Counted from the first letter of the stretch, positions 50,807-60,752 are shown. The stretch: DNA of 64,000 nt from Streptosporangium pseudovulgare (GCF_014648055.1 NZ_BMQJ01000023.1:34825-98824); one strand, 5' to 3'. Numbers and translations: made by a program. The notes: generated by a model from the sequence alone, not told the origin.

Positions 50807-51733
50807 TCAGCCCGCCCGGGCGATCTGGAACGAGTAGGGCCCGGTCTTCGCCGTACCCGATCTGACCACGAGCGCGTACCGGCCGTCCCCGTTGGAGAGC
50901 GGGATGTCGGACTCGTACCCGCAGAGGGGGATGGGCTGCCGCGGGCTCGCGACGCTCCTCTGCGCGGCGTCCACGAGCTCCAGCTCGATGGCCTCGCACG
51001 CCCCGGCCCCGCCGAGGACCTTGATGGCCGACGCGCCGTCCGCGTCGAACTCGAAGCGGTCGATGCGTCCGGGGACGTCCAGCCGTCCCGCGCCGTCCGG
51101 ACCGCCCTCGCCGATCTGCAGGCCGATCGCCGCCGGGAACGTACGGACCTTCACCGTCGCGATCCGGAAACCGTACGGCCCGACGACGTTCGTGTTCCCG
51201 AAGACCTCCAGCCGGTGCCTGCCCGCCTTGGTCAGCTTGACGACGGACGTGCCCCAGCTGAGAGCGATGCCGGACGGGCCGACCGGCCGGCCGTCGACCT
51301 CGGAGTACACCTGGAGCTGGATGTCGTCACCGGTCATGTCGGTGACGTAGAACTCCCTGGCGTCACCCAGGTCCAGGGCGAACCTGTCCCGCTGCCCGGC
51401 ACGGGTGAGCTCGGATGCGACGGTGCCGCCGTCGGTGAGGACCCCGCCCGGCCGCACCACCGTCCGGTCCGGGGCCGTCTCGCCCGTCTCGTCCGTCTCG
51501 CTCGTCTCGCCCGGCTCACCGCTCTCCGCGGGCCGGGCGGACTCGATGGTCCCAGTGGTCTCGGGGGCCCCGGCGGTGACCGTGACGGTCACGCGTTCCG
51601 GGGCGGGCCGATCGTTCCCGAGGACGCCGGCGCCGCATCCGGTGACGATCAGGAGCATGAAGGCCGCGCCGGCGGCGAGCCGGAGGGGTGGCACGCCACG
51701 GCGGCCGGTGGAGGAGGCTTCCATGCCGGCCAT
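50807..51733 (-). CDS. Putative lipoprotein
   Basis: 308 residues. Lipobox LIVTGCGAG after a hydrophobic segment (Cys near residue 33), then a Thr/Glu/Gly-rich linker and beta-sandwich repeats of the kind found in pre-peptidase C-terminal domains (RDRFALDLGDAREFYVTDMTGDDI, GRHRLEVFGNTNVVGPYGFRI, GRYALVVRSGTAKTGPYSFQI). Surface-anchored; function unknown. ATG 51733 or 51724, neither with a good ribosome binding site. Confidence 0.75.
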   Translation of the reverse strand: MAGMEASSTGRRGVPPLRLAAGAAFMLLIVTGCGAGVLGNDRPAPERVTVTVTAGAPETTGTIESARPAESGEPGETSETDETGETAPDRTVVRPGGVLTDGGTVASELTRAGQRDRFALDLGDAREFYVTDMTGDDIQLQVYSEVDGRPVGPSGIALSWGTSVVKLTKAGRHRLEVFGNTNVVGPYGFRIATVKVRTFPAAIGLQIGEGGPDGAGRLDVPGRIDRFEFDADGASAIKVLGGAGACEAIELELVDAAQRSVASPRQPIPLCGYESDIPLSNGDGRYALVVRSGTAKTGPYSFQIARAG

Positions 51734-51979
51734 TGTGCGAAGCCCACTTGCAGCCCGCTTTCGTCGCGGCTCTGTGCCCCGGAGCCCGCGGGAGCGACGC
51801 CGCGGCGTACGCCCTTCCCGTCGGGGTGAAGCGCGCGCCGGCGCCGGGCCGGCGCGTCGAGCACCTGCGGCGCCTCCACGCGCGGCAGGTGCCCGACGTC
51901 CGCGTTCACGGCGGGTCCGCCTTCGGCGTGCCCTCCCGCTTCCTCGTCTCCCCGGCGCGTCACCCGGTACGGCGGCCGG

Positions 51980-52351
51980 TCACGCCGTGAACTCCTCGCC
52001 CATGATCGGCCGGATCTCGATCGGTTCGCCCAGAACCTCGACGATCCGTGAGGCGATCTCCACGGCTCGTTCCCGGCCGCTCACATCGATCACGGCGAAG
52101 CTGGCCAGGACCTCCTTGAGCTCGGCGAAGGGTCCGTCGGTCGCCGCCACGCCGTCCGGGGTCCTGCGGACCGTGGTGCTGACCACCGGGTGACCGAGGC
52201 CCACGCCGGTGACGAACTCGCCGGTCTCGATCAGCTCCCGCTCGAACCTCTGGTACGTGGCGAAGGCGGTCATCGCCTCCTCGGACAGCGTGTCAGGGGT
52301 GGCGGCGTCCCAGTCGGCGGCCGGGGTGTAGCCGAGCAGCAGATATTTCAC
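51980..52351 (-). CDS. YciI family protein
   Basis: 123 residues, YCII fold: MKYLLLGYTP start, MTAFATYQRFERELIETGEFVTG, TPDGVAATDGPFAELKEVLASF. Small dimeric proteins with a conserved His/Asp pair; often sigma-factor associated, but not here. Divergent from the gene at 52594. Confidence 0.88.
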   Translation of the reverse strand: MKYLLLGYTPAADWDAATPDTLSEEAMTAFATYQRFERELIETGEFVTGVGLGHPVVSTTVRRTPDGVAATDGPFAELKEVLASFAVIDVSGRERAVEIASRIVEVLGEPIEIRPIMGEEFTA

Positions 52352-52593
52352 GGGGGTCCTCCTCGGTCGTTCTCGGTGAATGTACGCAAGGTGCGGTGGG
52401 ACGGCGGCCGATGAGGACGGAGACGGTGGTCACGGCTTCCTCCTCGGTCGGGTCCTATCGGATACCTCGTGGCCGGGTCCGGGATCTCGACACGACCTGA
52501 CTGTGACGTACATCACATCAGATGCGTGTCGAGACCCGCCGGCCGCCTCCGAGGTACCGGCGAACACTCACCACGACCCGCGAGGGAGACGAG

Positions 52594-53019
52594 ATGTCTG
52601 AGAACTACCAGCCGAGCGCCGGCCTGAAGGCTCTGGACCGCCTGGTCGGCACCTGGAAGATCACCGGCGGCGCGGAGGGGACCGTGCGGTACGAGTGGAT
52701 GCCCGGCGGGTTCTTCCTGCTCCAGCACGTCGATCTCAGCGGGTCCGGCGAGTCGGCCACCGGCCTGGAGGTGATCGGTAACCTGCGGCCGTTCGGTGAG
52801 CCGGCCGGTACGGAGGTGGTGTCGCGGTTCTACGGCTCGTCCGGCGACACCCTCGACTACGTCTACGAGCTGATCGGCGACGAGCTGACCATCTGGTGCG
52901 GCGCGAAGGGCAGCCCCGCCTACTACCGGGGCACCTTCAGCGCCGACGGCAACACGGCCGTCGGCGGGTGGGTCTACCCCGGCGGGGGCGGGTACGAGAC
53001 CACCATGACCCGGATCTGA
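52594..53019 (+). CDS. DUF1579-like lipocalin-type protein
   Basis: 141 residues with a calycin-like pattern (LDRLVGTWKITGGAEGTVRYEWMPGGFFLLQHVD; GSPAYYRGTFSADGNTAVGGWVYPGG). Family members are uncharacterised. GAGGGAGAC precedes ATG 52594. Divergent from the YciI gene. Confidence 0.75.
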   Translation: MSENYQPSAGLKALDRLVGTWKITGGAEGTVRYEWMPGGFFLLQHVDLSGSGESATGLEVIGNLRPFGEPAGTEVVSRFYGSSGDTLDYVYELIGDELTIWCGAKGSPAYYRGTFSADGNTAVGGWVYPGGGGYETTMTRI

Positions 53020-53461
53020 GGCCGGCCCGCACCGCGAGCCCGTACGGCCGCTCCGGACGGCCGGGGGCCGGGGGTCGGGGCCGGTCCGTCGCCGGCTCCG
53101 TCGCGGCCCTGGCGGCCGCTCCGGGCGGCCGGGGAGCGGTGAGGCCCGCCGGACAGGGCGGTCACCGTTCCCCGGCCGGTCCGCCGGGGCTCCGGGTCCG
53201 CGGTCCCCGGCCGATCCGCCGGCGCTCCGGGCTCGCGGTCACCGGCGGACCCGGGGAGTGTGAGGCGTCCGGAAGCCGTGGCGCGGGGGCTCCCCGGCGA
53301 TCCCGGGATCCTCGCCCATCGGTGAAAACCGGGTGACATCTCGCGTCGCCCACCGGGATGCTGGAGGCGGTCGATGAGTTTTGTCGGTGGCGTCGGTCAC
53401 TCTTTACATGACCGCGACTTCTTGCGAGACCCATGGCCGCGACGCCGGCCGTGACGACATC
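53020..53461. other. GC-rich intergenic region with 35-bp tandem repeat
   Basis: Two 35-base units (53170-53204 and 53205-53239, starting CCCCGGCCGRTCCGCCGG) match at about 30 positions. The rest holds no gene; the MFS promoter should be near 53380-53450. Confidence 0.55.
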
Positions 53462-54967
53462 ATGTCCGACGAACCCGATCGAGGTGCCGTGTCCGTCCCC
53501 CAGCTCGACTCTCCCGCCGCGTCCGTGAAGGCCGCTCCGGACCGTCCCCGGGCCGTTCCGGGACGCACCCCACCCGTGATCCGGTTGCTGGTGCTCGCCA
53601 CGTTCGTGGTCATCCTCAATGAGACGATCATGGTCAACGCGATCCCCCAGCTGATGAGCGCGCTGCGCATCACCGCGCAGACGGCGCAGTGGCTCTCGAC
53701 CGCCTTCATGCTGACCATGGCCGCCGTCATCCCGGTCACCGGGTGGTTCCTGCAGCGGGTCTCCACCCGTCAGGCGTACACCGTCGCGATGGGCCTGTTC
53801 CTCCTCGGCACGGCGCTGGCCGCCGTCGCGCCGACGTTCGAGGTGCTGCTGGGCGCCCGCATCGTCCAGGCGTCCGGGACGGCGGTGATGATGCCGCTGC
53901 TGATGACCACGCTGATGCAGGTCGTGCCGGAGTCGGACCGGGGCCGGGTGATGGGCAACGTCAGCCTGGCCATCTCGGTCGCGCCCGCGATGGGCCCGAC
54001 CGTCTCGGGGGTGATCCTCCAGCTCGGGTCCTGGCGGCTGCTGTTCGCCGTGGTGCTCCCCATCGCCGCCGTGATCACATGGCGCGGCCTCGCGCAGCTC
54101 AGGAACGTCGGGGAGCCCGAGTTCAGCACCGTCGACTGGCTGAGCGTGGTGACCGCCGCCCTCGGCTTCGGCGGCCTGGTCTACGGGCTCAGCCAGTTCG
54201 AGGGCGGTGACGCCGGCGTCGCCGCCGCGATCGTGGCGGCCGGTCTGGCGGCCATCGCCGTCTTCGTCGTCCGCCAGCTGCTGCTGCAGAAGCGCGGCGC
54301 GCCGCTGATGGACCTGCGCACCCTGCGCCACCGCACCTTCACGGTCTCGCTGATCCTGATGTCGGTGGCCTTCATGGCGATGCTCGGCTCGATGATCCTG
54401 CTGCCGCTGTACCTGCAGAGCGTCCGCGGGCTCACCCCCCTGCAGACCGGGCTCCTCGTGATGCCGGGCGGTCTGGCGATGGGGCTGCTCGGCCCGGTCG
54501 TCGGCCGCCTGTTCGACCGGTTCGGCGGCCGGGTGCTGGTCGTCCCCGGCGCGATCGGGATCGCGCTCACGCTCACCGGCTTCACCCAGGTCACGATGAC
54601 CATGCCGTTCTGGCAGCTCCTCGGCCTGCACGCGCTGCTCATGGTGAGCCTGGCCGCGACCTTCACCCCGGTGTTCACCCTCGGGCTCGGAGGGGTCCCC
54701 CCGCACCTCTACCCCCACGCCAGCTCGATCCTGAGCACGCTGCAGCAGGTCGCCGCGGCCTTCGGCACCGCGCTCGTGATCACCGTGATGAGCACGCGGG
54801 CCGACGCCCTGAGGGCCACGGGCGTCACCGACGCCCTCGCCACCCTCGGCGGCATGCGGCTGGCCTTCGTCGTCGGCGCCGTGCTGTCCGTGGTCGTGGT
54901 CGTCACCGCCCTGATCCTGCCCGCCCGGGCGGACAACGCCGGCGAGTTCGGAGGGCACGGGCACTAG
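53462..54967 (+). CDS. DHA2-type MFS multidrug exporter
   Basis: 501 residues, 14 transmembrane helices. EmrB/QacA motifs: VILNETIMVNAIPQLM, TAQWLSTAFMLTMAAVIPVTGW, LGARIVQASGTAVMMPLL, and HASSILSTLQQVAAAFGTAL. ATG 53462 gives a normal cytoplasmic N-terminus; ATG 53408 is possible. Neither has a strong ribosome binding site. It precedes a response-regulator gene on the same strand, so export may be under that system (inference). Confidence 0.88.
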   Translation: MSDEPDRGAVSVPQLDSPAASVKAAPDRPRAVPGRTPPVIRLLVLATFVVILNETIMVNAIPQLMSALRITAQTAQWLSTAFMLTMAAVIPVTGWFLQRVSTRQAYTVAMGLFLLGTALAAVAPTFEVLLGARIVQASGTAVMMPLLMTTLMQVVPESDRGRVMGNVSLAISVAPAMGPTVSGVILQLGSWRLLFAVVLPIAAVITWRGLAQLRNVGEPEFSTVDWLSVVTAALGFGGLVYGLSQFEGGDAGVAAAIVAAGLAAIAVFVVRQLLLQKRGAPLMDLRTLRHRTFTVSLILMSVAFMAMLGSMILLPLYLQSVRGLTPLQTGLLVMPGGLAMGLLGPVVGRLFDRFGGRVLVVPGAIGIALTLTGFTQVTMTMPFWQLLGLHALLMVSLAATFTPVFTLGLGGVPPHLYPHASSILSTLQQVAAAFGTALVITVMSTRADALRATGVTDALATLGGMRLAFVVGAVLSVVVVVTALILPARADNAGEFGGHGH

Positions 54968-55095
54968 GCCGGCTCCGCCGCCGGTGCGGGCACCGGCGGC
55001 CGGGGCCGGTGCGGGGCCGTACGCCGATAGGCTGCGGCGAACGCGGCCTCCCCACGGGGCCGGACTCTCCACAGGGCCCCAGCAGTGAGGTTCGG

Positions 55096-55701
55096 ATGAT
55101 TCGAGTGCTCGTCGCCGAGGACGTACGGATCCTGCGCGAGGCTCTCTGCGAGCTCCTGGGGTTCGAGAGCGACATGGTGGTCGTGGCCGCGGTCGAGTCC
55201 GGTGACCGGGTCGTCCCCGCCGCGCTGGAGCACCGGCCGGACATCGCCGTGCTCGACATCGAGCTGCCCGGGATGGACGGCCTCCACGCCGCGGCCGAGC
55301 TGCGCGAGAAGCTCCCGGACTGCAGGACCCTGATCCTGACGGGAGTGGCGCGACCGGGGAACCTGCGCCGGGGAATCGCCGCGCAGGTGGCGGGTTTCAT
55401 GGTCAAGGACTCCCGGCCGCAGGAGCTGGCCGACGCGATCCGCACCGTGGCCGCGGGAGGGCGGGTCATCGACGCGGCGCTCGCCTACGCGGCGCTGGAC
55501 GCGGCGGGCAGCCCGCTGACGGATCGGGAGTCCGACGTGCTGCGGCTGACCGCGTCCGGCGCGACGCCGCGCGAGGTCGCCGCGCGGCTTCACCTGACCT
55601 ACGGCACCGTGCGGAACTACCTCGCCTCGGCGGTGACCAAGCTGGGGGCGCGCAACCGGGTGGACGCGATCCGCATCGCTAACGAGGCAGGCTGGCTGTG
55701 A
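55096..55701 (+). CDS. DesR-type response regulator
   Basis: 201 residues. Receiver with AED, the phospho-Asp in IAVLDIELPGMDG and the Lys in MVKDSRP; LuxR HTH at the end (LTDRESDVLRLTASGATPREVAARLHLTYGTVRNYLASAV). Closest in style to DesR, which senses membrane fluidity. Its 3' end overlaps that of the convergent histidine kinase by 23 bases. Confidence 0.92.
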   Translation: MIRVLVAEDVRILREALCELLGFESDMVVVAAVESGDRVVPAALEHRPDIAVLDIELPGMDGLHAAAELREKLPDCRTLILTGVARPGNLRRGIAAQVAGFMVKDSRPQELADAIRTVAAGGRVIDAALAYAALDAAGSPLTDRESDVLRLTASGATPREVAARLHLTYGTVRNYLASAVTKLGARNRVDAIRIANEAGWL

Positions 55702-56560
55702 GCGTGAACGCGCCGTCGCGCTGACCGGCGGCGATCCGCCCGCCCGCGCGGGTGACGCGCTCGGTGAGGCTGGCCAGCCCGGTCCCCCGGCGTTCCGGCG
55801 TGGCCCCGGCCAGGCCGGGGGCGGCCCCGCCGGCCCCGTCGGCCGGGCCGGTGACCCGGTGGTCCGGTGTGGAGTCACCGGTGCTCCGGTGTTCCGGCGC
55901 GGTCGGGGCGAGGCCGTCGTTGGTGACGCGCAGCCGTACCCGGCCGGGGGCCGAGACCACGGAGATGTGGCAGGTGCGCGCGGTGGAGTGGCGGATGACG
56001 TTGGTCACCGCCTCGCGGAGGGTGACGGCCAGGAGCGGAGCGTCGGGGGGCGGCGCGGGCGCCGAGACGGTGACGTGGACGCCGGCGGCCTCCAGGATCG
56101 AACGAGCGGTCGCGATCTCCTCACCCAGGGAGAGCTCGGTGGTGAGGGAACGGATCTCGCCGTGGGCGCGCTCGGCCAGGGTGAGCGCCTCGGCGAGCTC
56201 GCGCCGGGCACGGCCGGGGTCCGCCGGCAGCAGGCGGGCGGCGAGCTCCGCCTTGAGGCTGATCCCCGACAGGCTCATGCCGAGCAGGTCGTGGACGTCG
56301 CGGGCCAGGCGCAGCCGCTCGGTGACGGCGGAGACGCGGGCCACGTCGCCGCTGGTCTCCTCAAGGTCGCGGGCCACCTCGGGGATGCGGCACAGGGCGT
56401 ACACCTGGATGGTGATGGCGACGGTGGCCGCGCCCCAGTAGACGCGGTCGCCGACGCCGATCCAGTCCCGATCGGTGACGAGGATCAGCGCCAGGGTGAA
56501 GAGCGGGATGATCGCCCAGGCCCAGGGGCGGCGCAGCCGGACGACGGCGGCGCCACCGTC
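55679..56560 (-). CDS. DesK-type histidine kinase, C-terminal part in shifted frame
   Basis: About 293 codons: two transmembrane helices (AWAIIPLFTLALILV, YWGAATVAITIQVYAL), the phospho-acceptor helix LRLARDVHDLLGMSLSGISL, and the HATPase domain (TLREAVTNVIRHSTARTC, VRLRVTNDG, GTGLASLTERV). No start codon exists in this frame near the domain start; the previous frame carries the N-terminal part. A one-base deletion between about 56485 and 56560 would explain it. Either a frameshifted gene or a sequencing error. Partner of the response regulator at 55096. Confidence 0.75.
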   Translation of the reverse strand, partial: DGGAAVVRLRRPWAWAIIPLFTLALILVTDRDWIGVGDRVYWGAATVAITIQVYALCRIPEVARDLEETSGDVARVSAVTERLRLARDVHDLLGMSLSGISLKAELAARLLPADPGRARRELAEALTLAERAHGEIRSLTTELSLGEEIATARSILEAAGVHVTVSAPAPPPDAPLLAVTLREAVTNVIRHSTARTCHISVVSAPGRVRLRVTNDGLAPTAPEHRSTGDSTPDHRVTGPADGAGGAAPGLAGATPERRGTGLASLTERVTRAGGRIAAGQRDGAFTLTASLPR

Positions 56561-57234
56561 ACGCTCCGGGCGCCGGTGATCGTCCGTGCGGTCGCCAGGG
56601 CCGCACGGCCGAGGTCGGCCACCCGGGTCAGCCGCTGGGCGGTCGGCTCGGCCTGGCCGTCCCGGATCAGATGGATGATCGCCGACAGTTCTGCTCCGAG
56701 GGTGCCGCGCAGCCGGGCCGCGCTCTCCAGCCGTTCCCTGGTGGCGGCGAGCGCGGCGAGCCGTTCGCGCTGCCCGGCCGTCTGGTCGAGCCGCCTGGCC
56801 AGGTGGGTGACGGCGAACACGCTGAGCGCGGTGTTGACGACGACGATCGCGAAACCCGCCGTGGAGAGCGCGTCGGAGCCGTGGTAGGCGGTGATGGCGG
56901 TGTCGGAGGCCGCGACGACCGCGAACAGCGGCCAGGAGACCGGGGCGGGCAGGGTCAGCAGGATCGCCGCGCCCAGGAAACCGGAGAGGGGACCCCACGC
57001 CCCGCCGAGCGCGAGATACGGCGCGAAGACCAGGAACGCCTGGGCCGCCAGCAGGAGGCGTGGCCGCCAGGACCGCGTGACGACCGCGACGTGGAGGGCC
57101 GCGATCGCCACGATGGCCGCGGCACCGAGCGTCGTGTCCCCGGCGGGCAGCGGGGTCTGCAGGAAGGCCCCCACGCGGGCGGCGGCGAGGGCGCACACCA
57201 GAGAGAGGACGAGCGTCCAACCGAACCTGTTCAC
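56485..57234 (-). CDS. DesK-type histidine kinase, N-terminal membrane part
   Basis: About 249 residues from GTG 57234 (ATG 57267 and 57285 are upstream alternatives). Six hydrophobic helices, then LARRLDQTAGQRERLAALAATRERLESAARLRGTLGAELSAIIHLI, which looks like a dimerisation helix whose phospho-His is replaced (RGTLG for HDLLG). It ends out of frame where the intact kinase part begins. So the gene seems to be one long kinase with a degenerate and a working module, broken by a frameshift. Confidence 0.7.
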   Translation of the reverse strand: MNRFGWTLVLSLVCALAAARVGAFLQTPLPAGDTTLGAAAIVAIAALHVAVVTRSWRPRLLLAAQAFLVFAPYLALGGAWGPLSGFLGAAILLTLPAPVSWPLFAVVAASDTAITAYHGSDALSTAGFAIVVVNTALSVFAVTHLARRLDQTAGQRERLAALAATRERLESAARLRGTLGAELSAIIHLIRDGQAEPTAQRLTRVADLGRAALATARTITGARSVTVAPPSSGCAAPGPGRSSRSSPWR

Positions 57235-57375
57235 CGGCCCCCGATCGCATCCGGAACTGATGTGCATTCTGCACCGGCGCGCCATGCGGAGAGTGGACGG
57301 GCGTCATGCGAAGGGCGGGCGGACCGGTGCACGGGACACTGCCACCGTGTCCCCGCGAATCGAGATCGTGGGGAC

Positions 57376-58497
57376 ATGACACAGGACATCACCCCGTTCC
57401 GGATCGCGATCCCGGAAGCCGACATCGTCGATCTGCGCGACCGCCTGGCCCGTACCCGCTGGGTGAACGAGCTGCCGCCGGAGGAGCTGGCCGACCTGCC
57501 GGTCTCCGGCCCCGTACGGCCGGGCTGGCAGTACGGCGTGCCCCTGGCGTACGTGCGGGACCTCGTCGAGCGCTGGCGCGACTCCTTCGACTGGCGGGCG
57601 CAGGAGGCGAGGCTGAACTCCCACCCGCAGTTCACGACCGTCATCGACGGCCAGACCGTCCACTTCGTGCACGTGCGTTCCGCCGACCCCGCGGCGACGC
57701 CGCTCATCCTCACGCACGGCTGGCCCAGCACCTTCGCGGAGTACCTCGACCTGGTCGAGCCGCTGTCACGCGACTTCCACCTGGTGATCCCGTCCATCCC
57801 CGGCTTCGGCTTCTCCGGGCACACCCGCGAGAAGGGCTGGGACGCCGTACGCGTCGCCGGGGCCTGGGCCGAGCTGATGCGCCGGCTCGGCTACGACCGG
57901 TACGGCGCGCACGGCAACGACGCGGGCGCGATCATCTCACCGGTGCTCGGCCGGATCGATCCCGAGCACGTGATCGGCGTGCACGTCAACCAGATCTTCT
58001 CCTTCCCCTCCGGGGACCCCGCCGAGTTCCAGGGCCTCTCCCCGGAGGACATGGAGTATCTGGGCTTCCTGCAGTCCTTCGTCGACCATGCCGTCCATGA
58101 CAAGGCCCAGCAGGCGCAACCGCAGACCCTCGCCCACGCGCTGGCCGACTCGCCAGCCGGCCAGCTCGCCTGGATCGGCCAGCTGCTGGCCGGCGTGGAC
58201 CCGGACGTGGTGCTGACCAACGCCTCGATCTACTGGTTCACCAACACCGCGGCGTCCTCGGCCCGCTTCTACTACGAGAACGACCACGCCTCGACGGGCT
58301 CGGAGCCGACCACGTTCCCGATGGGCCTGGCGAGCTTCGCCTACGACTTCCGCCCGATCCGGAGGTTCGCCGAGCGGGACCACAAGGACATCGTGTCCTG
58401 GCACGAGTTCGACCGCGGCAGCCACTGGGCCGCCCATGATGCCCCGGACCTGCTCGCCGAGGACATCCGCGGCTTCTTCACCGGCCTGTCCGGCTGA
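57376..58497 (+). CDS. Epoxide hydrolase (EHN plus alpha/beta-hydrolase)
   Basis: 373 residues. N-terminal EHN domain (FRIAIPEADIVDLRDRLARTRWVNELP), then an alpha/beta-hydrolase with HGWPSTFAEYLDLV (oxyanion HGWP), GFGFSG, the nucleophile Asp in GAHGNDAGAIISP, and the terminal His in GSHWAAHDAPDLLAEDIRGFF. Matches microsomal-type epoxide hydrolases. ATG 57376 follows GTGGGGAC. Divergent from the kinase gene. Confidence 0.92.
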   Translation: MTQDITPFRIAIPEADIVDLRDRLARTRWVNELPPEELADLPVSGPVRPGWQYGVPLAYVRDLVERWRDSFDWRAQEARLNSHPQFTTVIDGQTVHFVHVRSADPAATPLILTHGWPSTFAEYLDLVEPLSRDFHLVIPSIPGFGFSGHTREKGWDAVRVAGAWAELMRRLGYDRYGAHGNDAGAIISPVLGRIDPEHVIGVHVNQIFSFPSGDPAEFQGLSPEDMEYLGFLQSFVDHAVHDKAQQAQPQTLAHALADSPAGQLAWIGQLLAGVDPDVVLTNASIYWFTNTAASSARFYYENDHASTGSEPTTFPMGLASFAYDFRPIRRFAERDHKDIVSWHEFDRGSHWAAHDAPDLLAEDIRGFFTGLSG

Positions 58498-58616
58498 GGG
58501 CCCGTCCGCCCGAGGGGAGCGGCCGGTCACCGGCTCTCGCCGGGTGACCGGTGACCGGCGTTCCCCCTCGGGGCGTGCAGGCGGTTCGGTTCACGGGGTC
58601 GCGTGGGTGGTTCCGC

Positions 58617-60653
58617 TCACCGGGTCGTGCAGACGGTTCCGTTGAGGGTGAAGACCTCGGGCAGCACGTTCGGGCCGCTGTAGTTGCCGACGTAGCCGAT
58701 CGTGGCCGTCGCGCCGGTGGCCAGCGAGCCGTTGCCGGGCTCGTTGACGACCTTGACGTCCTGGCCGTTCTGCGTCCAGACGGCGCTCCATCCGCTGCCC
58801 AGGCTCTGCCACGCCCTGGGCCAGCCGAAGGTCAGGGTCCAGCCGTTGACCGGTGCGCCGTTGTTGGTGATGTCGATGGAGCCGACGTAGCCGCTGCCCC
58901 AGTCGGACTGCTTGGTCAGGCGTACCGAGCACGGGCTGGAGGCGGGCGTGCCGGTGGTGAACGTCAGCGGCGCGGAGGGGGGCGAGACGCCGCCGCCGCC
59001 GTCGCGGGCGATCACGTTGACCGTGTGGCGCGTGCCCGGCTTCAGGTTGCGCACGGTGAGCGAGGTGCCGGCGGTCTCGCCGATCTGCTCGCTGACGGCT
59101 CCGTTCTGGAGGCGGACCTCGTACTTCGCGATCGGGCGGGTGCCGGCGGAGGCGGCGGGCCAGGAGATCGTGGCCGCCCGGTCCGTCACGCCCGAGACCG
59201 CCGGCTGCCCGGGTGCGCCCGGCAGGCCCGCCTGGGCGGAGGCGGGACGCACGATGATCGTGGTCAGCGAGAGGGGCGGCAGCGTCCGGCTGGTCGCGTC
59301 GCCCGTGGCCGAGGTGGTGATGCCCGTGGCGCCGTTGGTGTGGGTCAGCACGGTGGGGGCCCCGGACGCCGGGCTGAAGCCGGAGTAGTCGATCGCGACG
59401 GGGTACGACGTGTCGGACGAGGTGTTGATCAGCATGACGGCCAGCGCGCCGTCGGGGCGGCGTACGGCGTGCGCGGTGACCTTCGCCTGGTCGGTCGCGG
59501 CCCGGATGAACCGGTCCCCGGGGCGGGCGAACCTGCTCACCATCTGGAGCGCGTGGTACGGCGCGAAGGGCGTGTTCGCCGCCGGCTCGCAGACGCCGCC
59601 GTCGGTGCACGTCCCGCTCGACAGCAGGCCGAAGTCGCCGTAGTCGGTGTGTCCCTCGACCTCGGTGACCTTGCCGATTCCGTTGTGGACGTTCCACCAG
59701 TCGACGGTGAACACCCCGTTCGCCAGCAGCGTCGCGTAGGCGTCGGCGGCGGCCAGGGCGCCGGGCTGGGTCGTCGCGCCGCGGTCGCTCGACCCGGTGT
59801 TGAACTCGGTCATCGCGATGCCGATCCGCTCGGACCCGGCTCCCGCGTGCTTCGCGATCTGCTTGCGGACGAGCTGGATCATGTCCGGGACCTGCGCGGC
59901 CCTGTCGAAGGCGCCGGGGTACCAGTGCAGGATCACGAAGTCGATCTTCGGCCCGGCGGTGGACAGGACGACCTCGTTCCAGCTCCCGGCGTCGCCGTCG
60001 GCGACCAGGGCGTCGGGCCAGTTGGCGGGTGTGGTCAGCACCGCGCCGATCTTGATGGTCGGGTCGACGGCCTTCATCGCGTCGGAGTAGGCCACGACGT
60101 TGCGCGCGTACTCGGCCGGGCTCTTGTCGGCGTGGTCGTCGGCCTCCCAGGCGGCGCCGTAGCGGCCGTTGCCGTAGTTCTCGTTGCCGATCTCCCAGTA
60201 CCTGACGCCGTAGCCCTTGGTGACGTTGGCGCGCCGTACCCAGGCCGCGGCCTCCTCCGCCGTGCCGGTGCCGTAGTTGGCGGTCACCATCGGCTGCGCC
60301 CCGGTGCGCCGTACCCCGCGCATGAAGGTGTCGAAGTCGGTGTCGGGGGCCACGTAGCCGCCGGGAGCGGTGTGGTCGGCCCAGTGGTAGATGTCGGAGT
60401 AGGAGCCGCCGGGGTAGCGCAGCAGCTTCACACCGGCGTCTTTGAGCAGGTCGGCGGTCTCGTCGGTGCCCAACCGCGAGTCCCAGATCGCATGGTTGGC
60501 TCCGACGGCGGTCTCGGGCACGGAGGCGAGCGCGGCGCGGGCGTTGACGGTCACCGCGACCGGGGCGGTCTCGTCGGCGTACGCCGTGGGCGCCTGCAGG
60601 ACGGCCAGCGTCAGCAGTACGGCGGACGCGGCCCGCAACAGAGGTCTTGGCAT
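58617..60653 (-). CDS. Secreted GH-A glycoside hydrolase (arabinofuranosidase-like) with Fn3 and CBM2
   Basis: 678 residues. Signal peptide (LLRAASAVLLTLAVLQAPTAYA), a TIM-barrel of GH51/GH79 style with acid/base Glu in WEIGNENYG (near 156) and nucleophile Glu in AMTEFNTG (near 281), and a C-terminal beta domain (AVMLINTSSDTSYPV). Then an Fn3 domain (PGQPAVSGVTDRAATISWPAA) and a CBM2 that ends the protein (CSVRLTKQSDWGSGYVGSIDITN, GYVGNYSGPN). Acts outside the cell on plant polysaccharide. ATG 60653 has GAGGTG at 7 bases. A TGAAACTTTCA palindrome lies 100 bases upstream. Confidence 0.88.
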   Translation of the reverse strand: MPRPLLRAASAVLLTLAVLQAPTAYADETAPVAVTVNARAALASVPETAVGANHAIWDSRLGTDETADLLKDAGVKLLRYPGGSYSDIYHWADHTAPGGYVAPDTDFDTFMRGVRRTGAQPMVTANYGTGTAEEAAAWVRRANVTKGYGVRYWEIGNENYGNGRYGAAWEADDHADKSPAEYARNVVAYSDAMKAVDPTIKIGAVLTTPANWPDALVADGDAGSWNEVVLSTAGPKIDFVILHWYPGAFDRAAQVPDMIQLVRKQIAKHAGAGSERIGIAMTEFNTGSSDRGATTQPGALAAADAYATLLANGVFTVDWWNVHNGIGKVTEVEGHTDYGDFGLLSSGTCTDGGVCEPAANTPFAPYHALQMVSRFARPGDRFIRAATDQAKVTAHAVRRPDGALAVMLINTSSDTSYPVAIDYSGFSPASGAPTVLTHTNGATGITTSATGDATSRTLPPLSLTTIIVRPASAQAGLPGAPGQPAVSGVTDRAATISWPAASAGTRPIAKYEVRLQNGAVSEQIGETAGTSLTVRNLKPGTRHTVNVIARDGGGGVSPPSAPLTFTTGTPASSPCSVRLTKQSDWGSGYVGSIDITNNGAPVNGWTLTFGWPRAWQSLGSGWSAVWTQNGQDVKVVNEPGNGSLATGATATIGYVGNYSGPNVLPEVFTLNGTVCTTR

Positions 60654-60752
60654 CGATGGACACCTCGAATCGATAGCGGCCTTCATTCGACGCCTCCCCT
60701 GACCCGGAGGCAACATGATCGTGGGTGGCCGCTCCACGCCCGTCAACCGACG

